DNA of 64,000 bases from assembly GCF_036997615.1 (NCBI RefSeq), contig NZ_JAWLQA010000013.1, one strand, 5' to 3'. The position numbers and the translations under genes were made by a program. Source of the DNA: Brachyspira sp949287565 (GTDB lineage Bacteria; Spirochaetota; Brachyspiria; Brachyspirales; Brachyspiraceae). A model generated the notes under the pieces. It made no database searches, was not told where the DNA came from, and saw only the letters and a program-made list of their open reading frames with translations. This document shows, piece after piece, positions 8,525 through 17,184 of the stretch (its first letter is position 1; each line of letters opens with the position of its first letter).

Positions 8525-9961
8525 GTGGTTAGTTTAATATTTGTTTCACATAGTTATAAACTTGCTAAAATTGCAGCTGAATATATAAAAGAAGTTACTA
8601 ATATAAATAATGTAGATATATCATTTTCAGGCGGAACTGGTGATGATCATAAAGAAATTGGTACTGATGCAGTTGACGTTTTTAATGCAATAGAAAGAGT
8701 ATATTCCGATGACGGGGTTATAATATTTTGCGATTTAGGAAGTGCTTTGATAAGTTCAGAACTTGCAATATCTATGCTTGATGAAGAAAAATCATCGAAT
8801 GTCAGAATTACTTCAGCACCTTTCATAGAGGGAGGAATAAATGCTGCAATACAATCTTCATTAGGTAAAAATATAGATGAAGTTATAAATGAATCTCTTG
8901 AAAGTCTTACACCAAAAATATCTTATGTAAAAGACAAAGTAGATTATACTATAAACAATGAAGCATTAGATGATATAGAATTTAAAGATTATGTAAAAGG
9001 AGAATATAAGATATTATTAGAAAATGGTTTTCATGCAAGACCTGTTTTTATGTTTATCAATTTGATAGCTAACTCAAAAAGTGAAGTATATATTTCTAAT
9101 AAAACTAAACATAAACCGCCTGTATCTGCTGATAGTATCACTAAAGTAACGTTATTAAATATAGAATATGGAGATGTAATGGAAATATACGCTAAAGGAC
9201 CCGATGCTGATCAAGTTTTGGAAAGATTTGAATATTTAGTGAATGGAAAATTTGAAACCAAAAAGAAAACTCTTCAGCAAAAAAATATTGATAACAATGC
9301 TATTGTAGTTTCAGATGGACATGTAAGCGGTAAAGCCACTTATATGTACTTTGGTATCAATGTAAAAAAAGAATATATAAAAGATCCGCAAGCTGAAAAA
9401 GATAAATTTAATCAATCAATAGAAAATGTTAAAAAAGATCTTTTAGAACAAAAAACAATTATAGAAGAAAAAAATCTGCAGAATAATGAATATCTTATAT
9501 TTGAAACTTATATATCAATGCTTTTTGATGATTATGTTTTAAAAGAAGTATATGATTTAATAGATAACAAAAAATATTCTGCTGCTTATTCTTATAATAA
9601 AGTTATGAGAAATATATTCAAAAGTTTTGATTCTTTAGATGACGGATACATAAAAGAAAGAAAATATGATATAGAAGATATACTGCATCAAGTTTTAAAA
9701 TATTTATTAGATATAAAAATTGATATGCCTGAAGAGGATGATGTAATATTGATAGTAGATAATATATATGCTTCTATTGTAACAGAAATAGGACAAAATA
9801 TAAAAGGTGTAATTTCTATAAATGGAAGCGCTGTATCTCATGCTGCTATACTTTTAAAATCATTAAATATACCTTATGTTATATATGATTCTGCTATGCA
9901 GCTAAAAGGAAAAGATATAGTTATAGATACAAAAAATGAAGAAGGAAAAATTATTTATTAA
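8525..9961 (+). CDS. dhaM: PTS-dependent dihydroxyacetone phosphotransferase DhaM
   Basis: A three-domain phosphotransfer protein of 478 residues that passes phosphate from the PTS to the ADP on DhaL. An EIIA-like domain comes first, with its histidine at residue 9 (FVSHS). An HPr-like domain follows at about residues 160-245 (ENGFHARPV). A truncated enzyme I N-domain with phosphohistidine motif GSAVSHAAILL ends the protein. This full-length form resembles the E. coli protein rather than EIIA-only versions. GTG at 8525 is the start: AAAGGA lies seven bases upstream, and the ATG at 8523 is out of frame and stops at once. Confidence 0.93.
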   Translation: MVSLIFVSHSYKLAKIAAEYIKEVTNINNVDISFSGGTGDDHKEIGTDAVDVFNAIERVYSDDGVIIFCDLGSALISSELAISMLDEEKSSNVRITSAPFIEGGINAAIQSSLGKNIDEVINESLESLTPKISYVKDKVDYTINNEALDDIEFKDYVKGEYKILLENGFHARPVFMFINLIANSKSEVYISNKTKHKPPVSADSITKVTLLNIEYGDVMEIYAKGPDADQVLERFEYLVNGKFETKKKTLQQKNIDNNAIVVSDGHVSGKATYMYFGINVKKEYIKDPQAEKDKFNQSIENVKKDLLEQKTIIEEKNLQNNEYLIFETYISMLFDDYVLKEVYDLIDNKKYSAAYSYNKVMRNIFKSFDSLDDGYIKERKYDIEDILHQVLKYLLDIKIDMPEEDDVILIVDNIYASIVTEIGQNIKGVISINGSAVSHAAILLKSLNIPYVIYDSAMQLKGKDIVIDTKNEEGKIIY

Positions 9962-10050
9962 AAAAAATAATAGCTTTTACTATAATAATTTTATATTGTT
10001 TTATAAACATATTACGGGTATATAATTTTATATAAAATTTGGAAAAGACA

Positions 10051-10524
10051 ATGAATTTCAACACTATCATCATAGTTGTAATAGTAGCTATAGTAATATT
10101 ATGGCCTATTATGAAAAAAATAACTAAAAATATAAAAATAGAAAGCTCAGAAAATATACATATAGCTTGTTTATACGGTGATCTTTCAAAAATTAAGAGA
10201 TTAATAGCATCTGGTGTTAATATTAATTCAAAAGATTTCAGCAATAAAACTCCTTTAATGTATGCTGCTGAAGACGGAGCTATAGAAACTATTGAATACC
10301 TTATCAAAAACGGTGCTAATGTAAATGACATAGATGTAAGAGGAGATACAGCTTTAATAATAGCCGTAAAAAATAATAATATTAAAGCATCTCAAATGCT
10401 TATAGAAAATGGTGCTGATTTAAGAATAAAAAATGAAGATAATAAAGATGCTCTTAACATAGCTCAAGATTTGGGATGCAAAGAAATTGCTGACTTTATA
10501 GAAAATAAAAGAGAAGATATATAA
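10051..10524 (+). CDS. Membrane-anchored ankyrin-repeat protein
   Basis: A protein of about 157 residues. One hydrophobic helix (TIIIVVIVAIVILW) occupies roughly residues 4-18. Three ankyrin repeats follow (NKTPLMYAAEDG, GDTALIIAVKNN, KDALNIAQDLG). The helix and the Lys-rich segment after it suggest an inner-membrane anchor with the repeats in the cytoplasm. I prefer ATG 10051 to TTG 10039, because the only weak ribosome site (GGAAAAG) serves 10051. It is the third ankyrin gene in the first 11 kb. Confidence 0.75.
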   Translation: MNFNTIIIVVIVAIVILWPIMKKITKNIKIESSENIHIACLYGDLSKIKRLIASGVNINSKDFSNKTPLMYAAEDGAIETIEYLIKNGANVNDIDVRGDTALIIAVKNNNIKASQMLIENGADLRIKNEDNKDALNIAQDLGCKEIADFIENKREDI

Positions 10525-10555
10525 AATACCTTCTCTAATATTAAAATTCTATTTA

Positions 10556-10792
10556 TTAATTATTATTGCTCCTTGTTATATTTGTAGATCCACATATTGG
10601 ACAATGGGATACTGAATCTTCAATTATATCATCAATTTGAGAAATATCATCATCTTCTGATATATTAATTTCTTTATCATCCACTGCCCAGAAATTAGAA
10701 CAATCTTTGCAGTAGAAATGTATTAAATATTCTCTATAGGTTGGATAATTACCTTCTATTTTTCTATATCCATCTATAATGTTATGAGCCAT
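10556..10792 (-). CDS. Small zinc-ribbon protein
   Basis: A 78-residue protein with two Cys pairs, FYCKDCSNFW (about residues 27-36) and HCPICGSTN (about 63-71), separated by an acidic linker. Four cysteines in this spacing form a rubredoxin/zinc-ribbon site. GGAGG just before the ATG supports the start. Such proteins often bind nucleic acid or act as adaptors; no specific function can be assigned. It converges with the ankyrin gene. Confidence 0.7.
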   Translation of the reverse strand: MAHNIIDGYRKIEGNYPTYREYLIHFYCKDCSNFWAVDDKEINISEDDDISQIDDIIEDSVSHCPICGSTNITRSNNN

Positions 10793-11013
10793 AGTTCCTC
10801 CTTTTACTGTATCTTAAAAAAATTTAATATTTTTTTACAAAAAGTCAATATTTTTTTTGTAAATTATTTTTTATAAATATTTTTTTATATAAAAATTATA
10901 ATCAAAATTTATTGAAATTGTAAAAAATCAATATTCTTTATAAACATTTTTTTACATAAAAAAAATATATAAGTTTTAATTACTACAAAAGTATTTCAAA
11001 ATAGGAGAAGCGT

Positions 11014-11451
11014 ATGACAAAAAAATTAAAACTTTTCATATCTATCGCATCTTTAATGATGCTTTCGAGTTTAATTTTAGCAGCAGAGGATATGGCTATA
11101 CAAGCTAATCAATTACCTCAAAATGCTCAAACTTTTGTAAAAACTAATTTCCCAAATGATCAAATAGTTTATGCTGAACAGGACAGACAATCATACAAAG
11201 TAGAATTATCTAGCGGTGTAGAAATTGATTTTGACAGACAGGGAAATTGGACTGATGTATCTGGAAATAATAGACCTATACCTACTAAATTTATACCAGC
11301 AGCAGTATTAAATGGAGTTAAAGCAAAATATCCTCAGATTGAAGTTCTAGAAATAAGCAAAGAATATAACAGCTATAAATTAAAATTATCAAATAACAGA
11401 GAAGTTTATGTATCTAATAACGGACAAATAACAGGCGATAAATTAGATTAA
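11014..11451 (+). CDS. Periplasmic PepSY-like (DUF2874) protein, copy 1
   Basis: A 145-residue exported protein: signal peptide ending near LILAAED, then two related beta-alpha units of the PepSY-like type. Diagnostic phrases are FVKTNFPNDQIVYAEQD, YKVELSSGVEIDFDRQGNW and the mirrored VKAKYPQIEVLEISKEY with YKLKLSNNREVYV. Such domains are thought to bind peptides or inhibit periplasmic enzymes. A close paralogue follows at 11664, with its own promoter and terminator. AGGAG nine bases upstream supports the start. Confidence 0.8.
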   Translation: MTKKLKLFISIASLMMLSSLILAAEDMAIQANQLPQNAQTFVKTNFPNDQIVYAEQDRQSYKVELSSGVEIDFDRQGNWTDVSGNNRPIPTKFIPAAVLNGVKAKYPQIEVLEISKEYNSYKLKLSNNREVYVSNNGQITGDKLD

Positions 11452-11466
11452 TAGCATAAAATTATT

Positions 11467-11506
11467 AAAAAAGCCGGTATATATTCAAAATATGCCGGCT
11501 TTTTAT
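11467..11506 (+). terminator. Rho-independent terminator
   Basis: GCCGGTATAT pairs with ATATGCCGGC (one G-U) and is followed by TTTTT. It ends the first PepSY-like gene. Confidence 0.9.
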
Positions 11507-11601
11507 TTATTAAAAAATATTTACAAAATATAAAAATATTTACTTTTTATTTACTTTTTAATATTTTAAGTAAATTTTATTGAAAAATAGTGTAAAATAA
11601 C

Positions 11602-11630
11602 TTGACAATTAGTTTTTTATGTACTATCAT
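11602..11630 (+). promoter_or_regulatory. Predicted promoter of the second PepSY-like gene
   Basis: TTGACA (11602-11607), 17 bases, TATCAT (11625-11630). It gives a leader of roughly 25 bases before ATG 11664 and explains separate transcription of the duplicate. Confidence 0.6.
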
Positions 11631-11663
11631 ATCAGTATAACAAAAAATAAAAGGAGTTATTTT

Positions 11664-12101
11664 ATGAGAAGACATTTCAAACAAATTATTTTAGTGACAT
11701 TTATAATGATGCTGTCTGTAGTTAGTGCTTTTGCTGCTGATATGGCAATACAAGCAAATCAGCTTCCAAAAAATGCACAGGATTTTATAAAAGCTAATTT
11801 TGCAAATGATCAAATAGTTTATGCTGAGCAAGATAGACAATCATACAAAGTAGAATTAGCCAGCGGTATAGAAATTGATTTTGACAGACAAGGAAATTGG
11901 ACTGATGTAGCTGGAAATAATCAGCCAATAAACACTAAATTTATACCTTCTAATATTATGAAAGCTGTAGAAGCAAAATATCCTCAAGTACCTGTATTAG
12001 AAATAAGCAAAGAATATTTAAGCTACAAATTAAAATTAGGAAATAACAGAGAAGTTTATATTGATAACAATGGTAAAATTGTAGGCGATAAATTAGACTA
12101 A
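11664..12101 (+). CDS. Periplasmic PepSY-like (DUF2874) protein, copy 2
   Basis: A paralogue of the preceding gene with near-identical core phrases (IVYAEQDRQSYKVEL, EIDFDRQGNWTDV). The signal peptide ends near SAFAAD. The reading frame is open from 11619, but AAGGAG lies ten bases before ATG 11664, giving a 145-residue protein of the same length as copy 1. The pair is a recent tandem duplication whose signal peptides have diverged more than the mature domains. Promoter and terminator are separate. Confidence 0.8.
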   Translation: MRRHFKQIILVTFIMMLSVVSAFAADMAIQANQLPKNAQDFIKANFANDQIVYAEQDRQSYKVELASGIEIDFDRQGNWTDVAGNNQPINTKFIPSNIMKAVEAKYPQVPVLEISKEYLSYKLKLGNNREVYIDNNGKIVGDKLD

Positions 12102-12112
12102 TAGCAAAGTAA

Positions 12113-12152
12113 AATAATAAGGGCTGACAATTATTTGTCAGTCCTTATTTTT
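12113..12152. terminator. Bidirectional terminator
   Basis: AATAAGG-CTGACAA and TTGTCAG-CCTTATT form a long stem with A and T runs on either side. It lies between the convergent PepSY-like gene and the sulfatase-fold gene and can serve both. Confidence 0.85.
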
Positions 12153-12160
12153 ATAATAAA

Positions 12161-13915
12161 TTAATTATCTATACATTCATAAAAATACTTTTCACCTCTG
12201 AATAAATCCTGAGATAATATTCTCTGAGCATTATTTTCTTTATATGATAAACTGTTTCTGTCTATTTCTAATCTAACTATTTTTCCATTATCATTAGTAT
12301 AAAAAGCATTATAAAATCTTATAATACCATCTGTCTTATCTTTATATAATAATGATATTATAGAATTTGTATAATTAGCACCTGTATTTACCGCAACAAA
12401 CATAGGAATATTCTCTGGAGGAAATCCATTTTCTTCAAATTTAAAATATCCATTAGTACCATTCCATATTAGTAAAGGAGAAATATCATAAGAATCAAAG
12501 AAACATTCCTTTATTGAATCATCTATAGCTGAATTATGTATGATAGTTTTTAAATATGGATATAAATGATCATGTTTAAATATTATTAAAGCATCAGGAT
12601 ATTTTTCTAATATAATATTTTTTGTATCTATTATATCTTTAGCAGTTAATGCAGAATTCTCCATTGTTTCAACTAATACAGGTATATCTCTTTTATCTAT
12701 TTTATCCATAAAGCTTTTATTGTTTTCGTATACATCTAAATCATTTTCAACATGACTTCCGGCATGTCCCATAAATGTAAATCCTGTTACAAATATAGGT
12801 TTATCAAAATCATGAGTGTTAATATAATTTTTTATATTTGTAAGTCCCAATTTAAATATAACTTCATCTATACCTATATTGGGAAACAATGCATCAAGAT
12901 AATATGTTACATCCGATTCCTCTAAAGCTATGGTATGATATCCATTCTCCTTCATCAAATAAGGCAAAGCTGTATATATAGGAGTTTTTTGTTTTTTAGG
13001 AAATATAGGTGAAGTTCCTGTGAGTCCTGAAGTTCTAGCGAATAAACTTCCGTAACCATCATTAGGTCCTACTTTAGTAGAATTGCTTGCCCATTCTCTG
13101 TATTCTTTAGGAAAAGGGTCTTTATCCATCAAAGGAAGAAAATGTTCATAATCATAAAAAGATTCTAAAAATATTACAAATACATCCCTCTTTTTATCGC
13201 AATCATAAGAAAGCATCAAATGCGATAAATCTCTTTTACTCTGCGCTTCCTTTAATATATTAACTGCTTCTTGTACACTTTCTATATCTGAATCTACTTT
13301 CATAAATTTATCATAAGAAATTCTATAACTTATAGTATTAATGATACCATACTTATTGGCTATATTAATATAATCAACATATATAGAGTCCATTTTTATA
13401 TTTCTAAAAAATGATATATAAGTTACAGCAGCAACTATTAAAGTCATTATAACAGCTTTCTTAACATTTACTCTATACATTTTAATCAATCTATATATAA
13501 AATATAAAGCATAAGCAAATAAAAGCCCAAAATATAAAGTAGTAGCAGATATTGTTATGATTTTCATATATAAAGGAAGTACCTCTATAAGTGAAGGATA
13601 TAAATCAGGCATATCAGTAAAAAATAAAGGTTTGGCTTCTATAGTGATTCCAAGCGGTTCTATAGCAAAAAAAGAAAATACAGCAACTATTATAAAAAAG
13701 TAAGAAATATAATTATTTTTGTCAGATAGTATATACGATATTATAGAAAATAAATAAATATAAAATATGTCAATAATACTGAAATTCACTTTCATTACTG
13801 AAAACATTGGAAATAATAACTGTGTTATAGAATAATAAAGTAAAACTATTAATAATAAAGAAATTAAATAAAAACTATTATTTTTAAATTTTGTATTTTT
13901 CATATATAAGTCCAT
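12161..13915 (-). CDS. LTA-synthase-like membrane sulfatase-fold enzyme
   Basis: A 584-residue protein. Five hydrophobic helices fill roughly residues 15-180. An extracytoplasmic alkaline-phosphatase/sulfatase fold follows, with VFVIFLESFYDYEHF (metal site) near residue 240 and the region around GSLFARTSGLTGTSPIFP, which supplies the catalytic Thr in this family. A late FKHDHLYPY supplies metal ligands. The nearest known roles are phosphoglycerol or phosphoethanolamine transfer to envelope glycans. Spirochaetes lack classical lipoteichoic acid, so the acceptor is open. The start may instead be ATG 13903; neither has a clear ribosome site. Confidence 0.75.
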   Translation of the reverse strand: MDLYMKNTKFKNNSFYLISLLLIVLLYYSITQLLFPMFSVMKVNFSIIDIFYIYLFSIISYILSDKNNYISYFFIIVAVFSFFAIEPLGITIEAKPLFFTDMPDLYPSLIEVLPLYMKIITISATTLYFGLLFAYALYFIYRLIKMYRVNVKKAVIMTLIVAAVTYISFFRNIKMDSIYVDYINIANKYGIINTISYRISYDKFMKVDSDIESVQEAVNILKEAQSKRDLSHLMLSYDCDKKRDVFVIFLESFYDYEHFLPLMDKDPFPKEYREWASNSTKVGPNDGYGSLFARTSGLTGTSPIFPKKQKTPIYTALPYLMKENGYHTIALEESDVTYYLDALFPNIGIDEVIFKLGLTNIKNYINTHDFDKPIFVTGFTFMGHAGSHVENDLDVYENNKSFMDKIDKRDIPVLVETMENSALTAKDIIDTKNIILEKYPDALIIFKHDHLYPYLKTIIHNSAIDDSIKECFFDSYDISPLLIWNGTNGYFKFEENGFPPENIPMFVAVNTGANYTNSIISLLYKDKTDGIIRFYNAFYTNDNGKIVRLEIDRNSLSYKENNAQRILSQDLFRGEKYFYECIDN

Positions 13916-14025
13916 AAAAATAAAAATATTAACTAGATATTATATAATATATATTTTTTTATACAATTATTTATTATTTTATTTTTTATTGATAAAAAAT
14001 ATAATATAAAGATTCATTATATAGA

Positions 14026-15252
14026 TTAATTTCTTTCTCTTCCTATATAAAACAAATCTTTTTTTGAATAACTTTTATAAAGATTCATTATTTGAAGCAT
14101 TAATCCTATTTCTATACAGTTTTCATCTACATCGAATAATCCATTATGTGCTTTATGAGTTATTCCTTTCTTTTCATTTCTTGAACCAACATAAAAAAAT
14201 GCTCCAGGTTTATTCTGAACAAAAAAAGAAAAATCTTCAGCACCTAAAGAAGGATTTAATTCTAATATTTTATTTTCACCTAAAAACTCAAAAGCATTCT
14301 CTCTTATAATATTCGATGCATCTTTCCAATTCACAAGACTTGCAAAATAAACTGTTTCTATAAATTCAGCATCTCCGTCAAAAGAATTAGCTGCAAACTT
14401 TATAATCTTTTTTATTCTTGACTTTACTTTATCCATAATGCTTTCTTTTAAAGCTCTTATAGTACCAGTTATTTCAACATAATCGCATATTATATTTGTA
14501 GCTGTTCCGCCATGAATTGTACCAACTGTAATAACTGCACTATCCTCTGCTGCTATATTCCTGCTTATTACAGTTTGTAAATCATTTATTATTTTTGATG
14601 CAATAACTATAGCATCTACTCCTCCAGAAGGATTAGCACCATGACTGCTTTTTCCATAAACTTTTATTATAAAATCTAAGCAGCTAGCATTAACTATATT
14701 ATTATTTATTTGTATACATCCAATATCAGCATTAGATGAAACATGAAGCCCGTATATAACATTGACATTTTCTAATGCATTATCTTTTATCATGCGTAAA
14801 GCCCCGCCAGTAGTTTCTTCTGCAGGCTGAAATATTAATCTCACATTACAAGGAGGTATAATCTTTTCTTTATTTTCATTATTATTTGAAAATATATTTG
14901 CTATACCCATATTAATAGCCGTATGCACATCATGTCCGCAGGCATGGCAAACACCTTTATTTTTAGAAGAATAATCACAATGTTTTAAATCTTCTATAGG
15001 AAGTGCATCGATATCTGCCCTAAAAGCAACAGTAAAACTTTTATCAATGCCTTCAATATCAGCTATAATACCTGTACCTGCCACTTTTGTTCTATGCTTT
15101 ATATTATGAAATGTTAAATATTTAGATACTATATCCATAGTTCTAAACTCTTCATTTGATAATTCAGGATGAGAATGTATATCCTCTCTTATTTTTATTA
15201 ATTCTTTTTTTATACTTTTTATTTTATTTTGTATTAAATCTAATTCTTTCAT
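14026..15252 (-). CDS. M20D-family amidohydrolase
   Basis: A 408-residue metallopeptidase-like hydrolase of the M20D group (N-acyl-amino-acid, hippurate or IAA-amino-acid hydrolases). Visible ligand motifs are RADIDALPI, CHACGHDVHTA (about residues 101-111), FQPAEETTGGA and the late GAEDFSFF. The dimerisation insert lies between about residues 190 and 305. It is cytoplasmic, with no signal peptide. It would release an amino acid from an acylated precursor. The HAD phosphatase lies 26 bases upstream on the same strand and probably shares its transcript. Confidence 0.85.
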   Translation of the reverse strand: MKELDLIQNKIKSIKKELIKIREDIHSHPELSNEEFRTMDIVSKYLTFHNIKHRTKVAGTGIIADIEGIDKSFTVAFRADIDALPIEDLKHCDYSSKNKGVCHACGHDVHTAINMGIANIFSNNNENKEKIIPPCNVRLIFQPAEETTGGALRMIKDNALENVNVIYGLHVSSNADIGCIQINNNIVNASCLDFIIKVYGKSSHGANPSGGVDAIVIASKIINDLQTVISRNIAAEDSAVITVGTIHGGTATNIICDYVEITGTIRALKESIMDKVKSRIKKIIKFAANSFDGDAEFIETVYFASLVNWKDASNIIRENAFEFLGENKILELNPSLGAEDFSFFVQNKPGAFFYVGSRNEKKGITHKAHNGLFDVDENCIEIGLMLQIMNLYKSYSKKDLFYIGRERN

Positions 15253-15278
15253 AATATAACTTTTTACTAATTAATTTA

Positions 15279-16091
15279 TTATATTGAAAAAATACCGCTT
15301 AAAAACTTACCTACTCCATCTTCTTCATTTGAAAAAGTAATATAATCAGCTTTTCTTTTTAATTCTTCTTCTGCATTAGACATAGCAACACCAATACCGG
15401 CACATTCAATCATTTCAATATCATTCAAATTATCGCCAAAAGCAATTGTATTTTTTATATCTATACCCTTTTTATTACAAATCCATTTCAAAGCATTACC
15501 TTTACTTACATCTTTACATATTACTTCTAATAATGTTTCGCCTGAAAAACAAGAATTAACATCAAAATTAGAATCTATATCAATTTTTAATTTATTTAAA
15601 ATTTCTCTATTTCCAAAAATGATTATCTTATCAAATCTGTAATCTTCAATATTCTCTATACCAACTGTAATTTCTCTTGTTTTTTCAATTTGTATATATG
15701 ATTTTATATGAAAGTCATCTCTTGATACTATATACTTTAAATCATCAAAGAAATGCAAACATACATCATATTTTTCTGCTAATTTGATAATGCCTTTCGA
15801 TATATCTTCTTCTAGTCTTTTTCTGTACAAAATATTTCCATTAGAATCTATAATATTAGAACCATTCGTAACAATAGAATAATTGCTATTACATAAAATA
15901 TCATTATACTTTTTTATTCCGTCAAATCCTCTTCCGCTTGATAATACAAGTTCTATTTTATAATCATTAATAAGTGTTTTTAATATTTCTTGATTGAATT
16001 TTGAAATTTCTTTATTGTTATTTAGTAAAGTTCCGTCTAAATCTGTAGCTATTAATTTTATTTTATCTTTTGAAATATCTGAAATATCCAT
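15279..16091 (-). CDS. Cof-type HAD phosphatase
   Basis: A 270-residue phosphatase of the haloacid dehalogenase superfamily, Cof subgroup. Motif I is DLDGTLLN (about residues 17-24), motif II is LSSGR, the motif III lysine lies near SKGNALKWI, and motif IV is AFGDNLNDIEM (about 216-226). A C2-type cap sits between. Members dephosphorylate sugar phosphates, nucleotides or pyridoxal phosphate; the substrate cannot be predicted. It is the first gene of a likely two-gene unit with the M20 hydrolase. Confidence 0.85.
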   Translation of the reverse strand: MDISDISKDKIKLIATDLDGTLLNNNKEISKFNQEILKTLINDYKIELVLSSGRGFDGIKKYNDILCNSNYSIVTNGSNIIDSNGNILYRKRLEEDISKGIIKLAEKYDVCLHFFDDLKYIVSRDDFHIKSYIQIEKTREITVGIENIEDYRFDKIIIFGNREILNKLKIDIDSNFDVNSCFSGETLLEVICKDVSKGNALKWICNKKGIDIKNTIAFGDNLNDIEMIECAGIGVAMSNAEEELKRKADYITFSNEEDGVGKFLSGIFSI

Positions 16092-16210
16092 TATATTATC
16101 CTTAAATACAAATGCTATAGTAAAAAAATGATTGTACTTTTATTTATTATAATATATAATAAAATATATGAATATTCAATATTTTTATAAAAATTCGGGC
16201 TTAAATCTAC

Positions 16211-16250
16211 AAGCCAAGCCAAGCCAAGCCAAGCCAAGCCAAGCCAAGCC
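16211..16250 (+). repeat. Pentanucleotide microsatellite (AAGCC)8
   Basis: Eight perfect tandem copies of AAGCC, in DNA that is otherwise strongly AT-rich, 93 bases upstream of the FkbM methyltransferase start. Perfect short repeats of this length usually change copy number by polymerase slippage, the classic basis of phase variation. Confidence 0.95.
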
Positions 16251-16289
16251 AACTAATATAATAATCTTTATTTTAAAAAATTACATAAG

Positions 16290-16320
16290 CCTAATAACCT
16301 ATATTAGGTATTTTTATTTT
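16290..16320 (+). terminator. Attenuator-like hairpin upstream of FkbM
   Basis: CCTAATA (16290-16296) pairs with TATTAGG (16302-16308) and is followed by TATTTTTATTTT. It looks like a weak intrinsic terminator placed between the microsatellite and the FkbM ribosome site, where read-through could be regulated. Confidence 0.45.
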
Positions 16321-16342
16321 AAAAAAATTTCAAGGAGAAATA

Positions 16343-17131
16343 ATGGATAATAAAACAATTGATAGAATAGTATGGTGGATACCTTTAAAACAATTAAGAA
16401 ATGATATAAGAGAAATTTTATATTGTATAAAAAATACAAATGATATAGTTAGTAAAATATCATCTAAAGAAAATGTAATACGAAAATATAAATTATCGAA
16501 TATTGATTTATATTTTTATGATTCAATTGTATCAAATACAACAGATATAGTGTCTTATGAAATAAGACAACAATATAATTTTGATAAAATAGATTTCAAA
16601 GATGGGGATGTAGTAATAGATATTGGTGCTAATGTAGGTATGGTATCTATATATTTAGCTAAAAAATATCCATTTTTAAAAATATATTCTTTTGAACCTG
16701 TGAAACAAAATTATGAAAATTTACTTAGGAATATAGAAATAAATAATATACCCAATGGAATAATAACAGCAGAAAATATAGCAATAACTAAAGACAGGAG
16801 AAATATAGATATAATAACCCCACTAGAAAATTCTGGAGCTAGCAGTGCTATTTTACGCCGTGATTCTGGATATATGGTATCTAATATTAATCTTAATATA
16901 AAATCAATTACATTTGATGATATTTTTGAAAAATATAATATAGATAAATGTAAATTGTTAAAAATAGACTGTGAAGGTTCTGAATACGAAATATTATATA
17001 ATGCAAATGAAAATAATATAAAAAAATGTGAGAATATGAGGGGAGAATTTCATGGGAATAAAGAAGAACAAAAAAAATTATATGAATATTGTTTAAAACA
17101 TATTCATAATGTAGAGTACCAAATAGGATAA
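16343..17131 (+). CDS. FkbM-family methyltransferase
   Basis: A 262-residue SAM-dependent methyltransferase. Motif I is VVIDIGANVGMVSIYL (about residues 91-106), SFEPVKQNYENL follows, and the FkbM block KLLKIDCEGSEYEIL lies near residue 210. FkbM-type enzymes O-methylate sugars or other small groups; in bacteria they often sit in surface glycan loci. AAGGAG seven bases before the ATG marks the start. Upstream lie an (AAGCC)8 microsatellite and an attenuator-like hairpin, so expression may be phase variable. It stands alone. Confidence 0.85.
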   Translation: MDNKTIDRIVWWIPLKQLRNDIREILYCIKNTNDIVSKISSKENVIRKYKLSNIDLYFYDSIVSNTTDIVSYEIRQQYNFDKIDFKDGDVVIDIGANVGMVSIYLAKKYPFLKIYSFEPVKQNYENLLRNIEINNIPNGIITAENIAITKDRRNIDIITPLENSGASSAILRRDSGYMVSNINLNIKSITFDDIFEKYNIDKCKLLKIDCEGSEYEILYNANENNIKKCENMRGEFHGNKEEQKKLYEYCLKHIHNVEYQIG

Positions 17132-17137
17132 ATTTAT

Positions 17138-17176
17138 AAAAGCCATAATATTATTTGATACTATGGCTTTATTTTA
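17138..17176 (+). terminator. Rho-independent terminator
   Basis: AAAGCCATA (17139-17147) pairs with TATGGCTTT (17162-17170), followed by ATTTTAATT. It ends FkbM and may also serve the convergent purL. Confidence 0.75.
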
Positions 17177-17184
17177 ATTATTTT

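Larger units (their letters stand above)
16168..16350 (+). other. Possible repeat-containing leader ORF upstream of FkbM
   Basis: A 60-codon frame crosses the AAGCC microsatellite (encoding AKPSQ repeats) and overlaps the FkbM start codon by eight bases in another frame. It has no good ribosome site and may not be translated. Because the repeat unit is five bases, its frame would change with every gain or loss of a unit. It could be a leader peptide that couples repeat number to the downstream hairpin and gene. Confidence 0.3.

Noticed and set aside
9951..10331. Minus-strand frame across the ankyrin gene start
   Set aside because: It is antisense to the N-terminus of a well-supported ankyrin protein and has no ribosome site.
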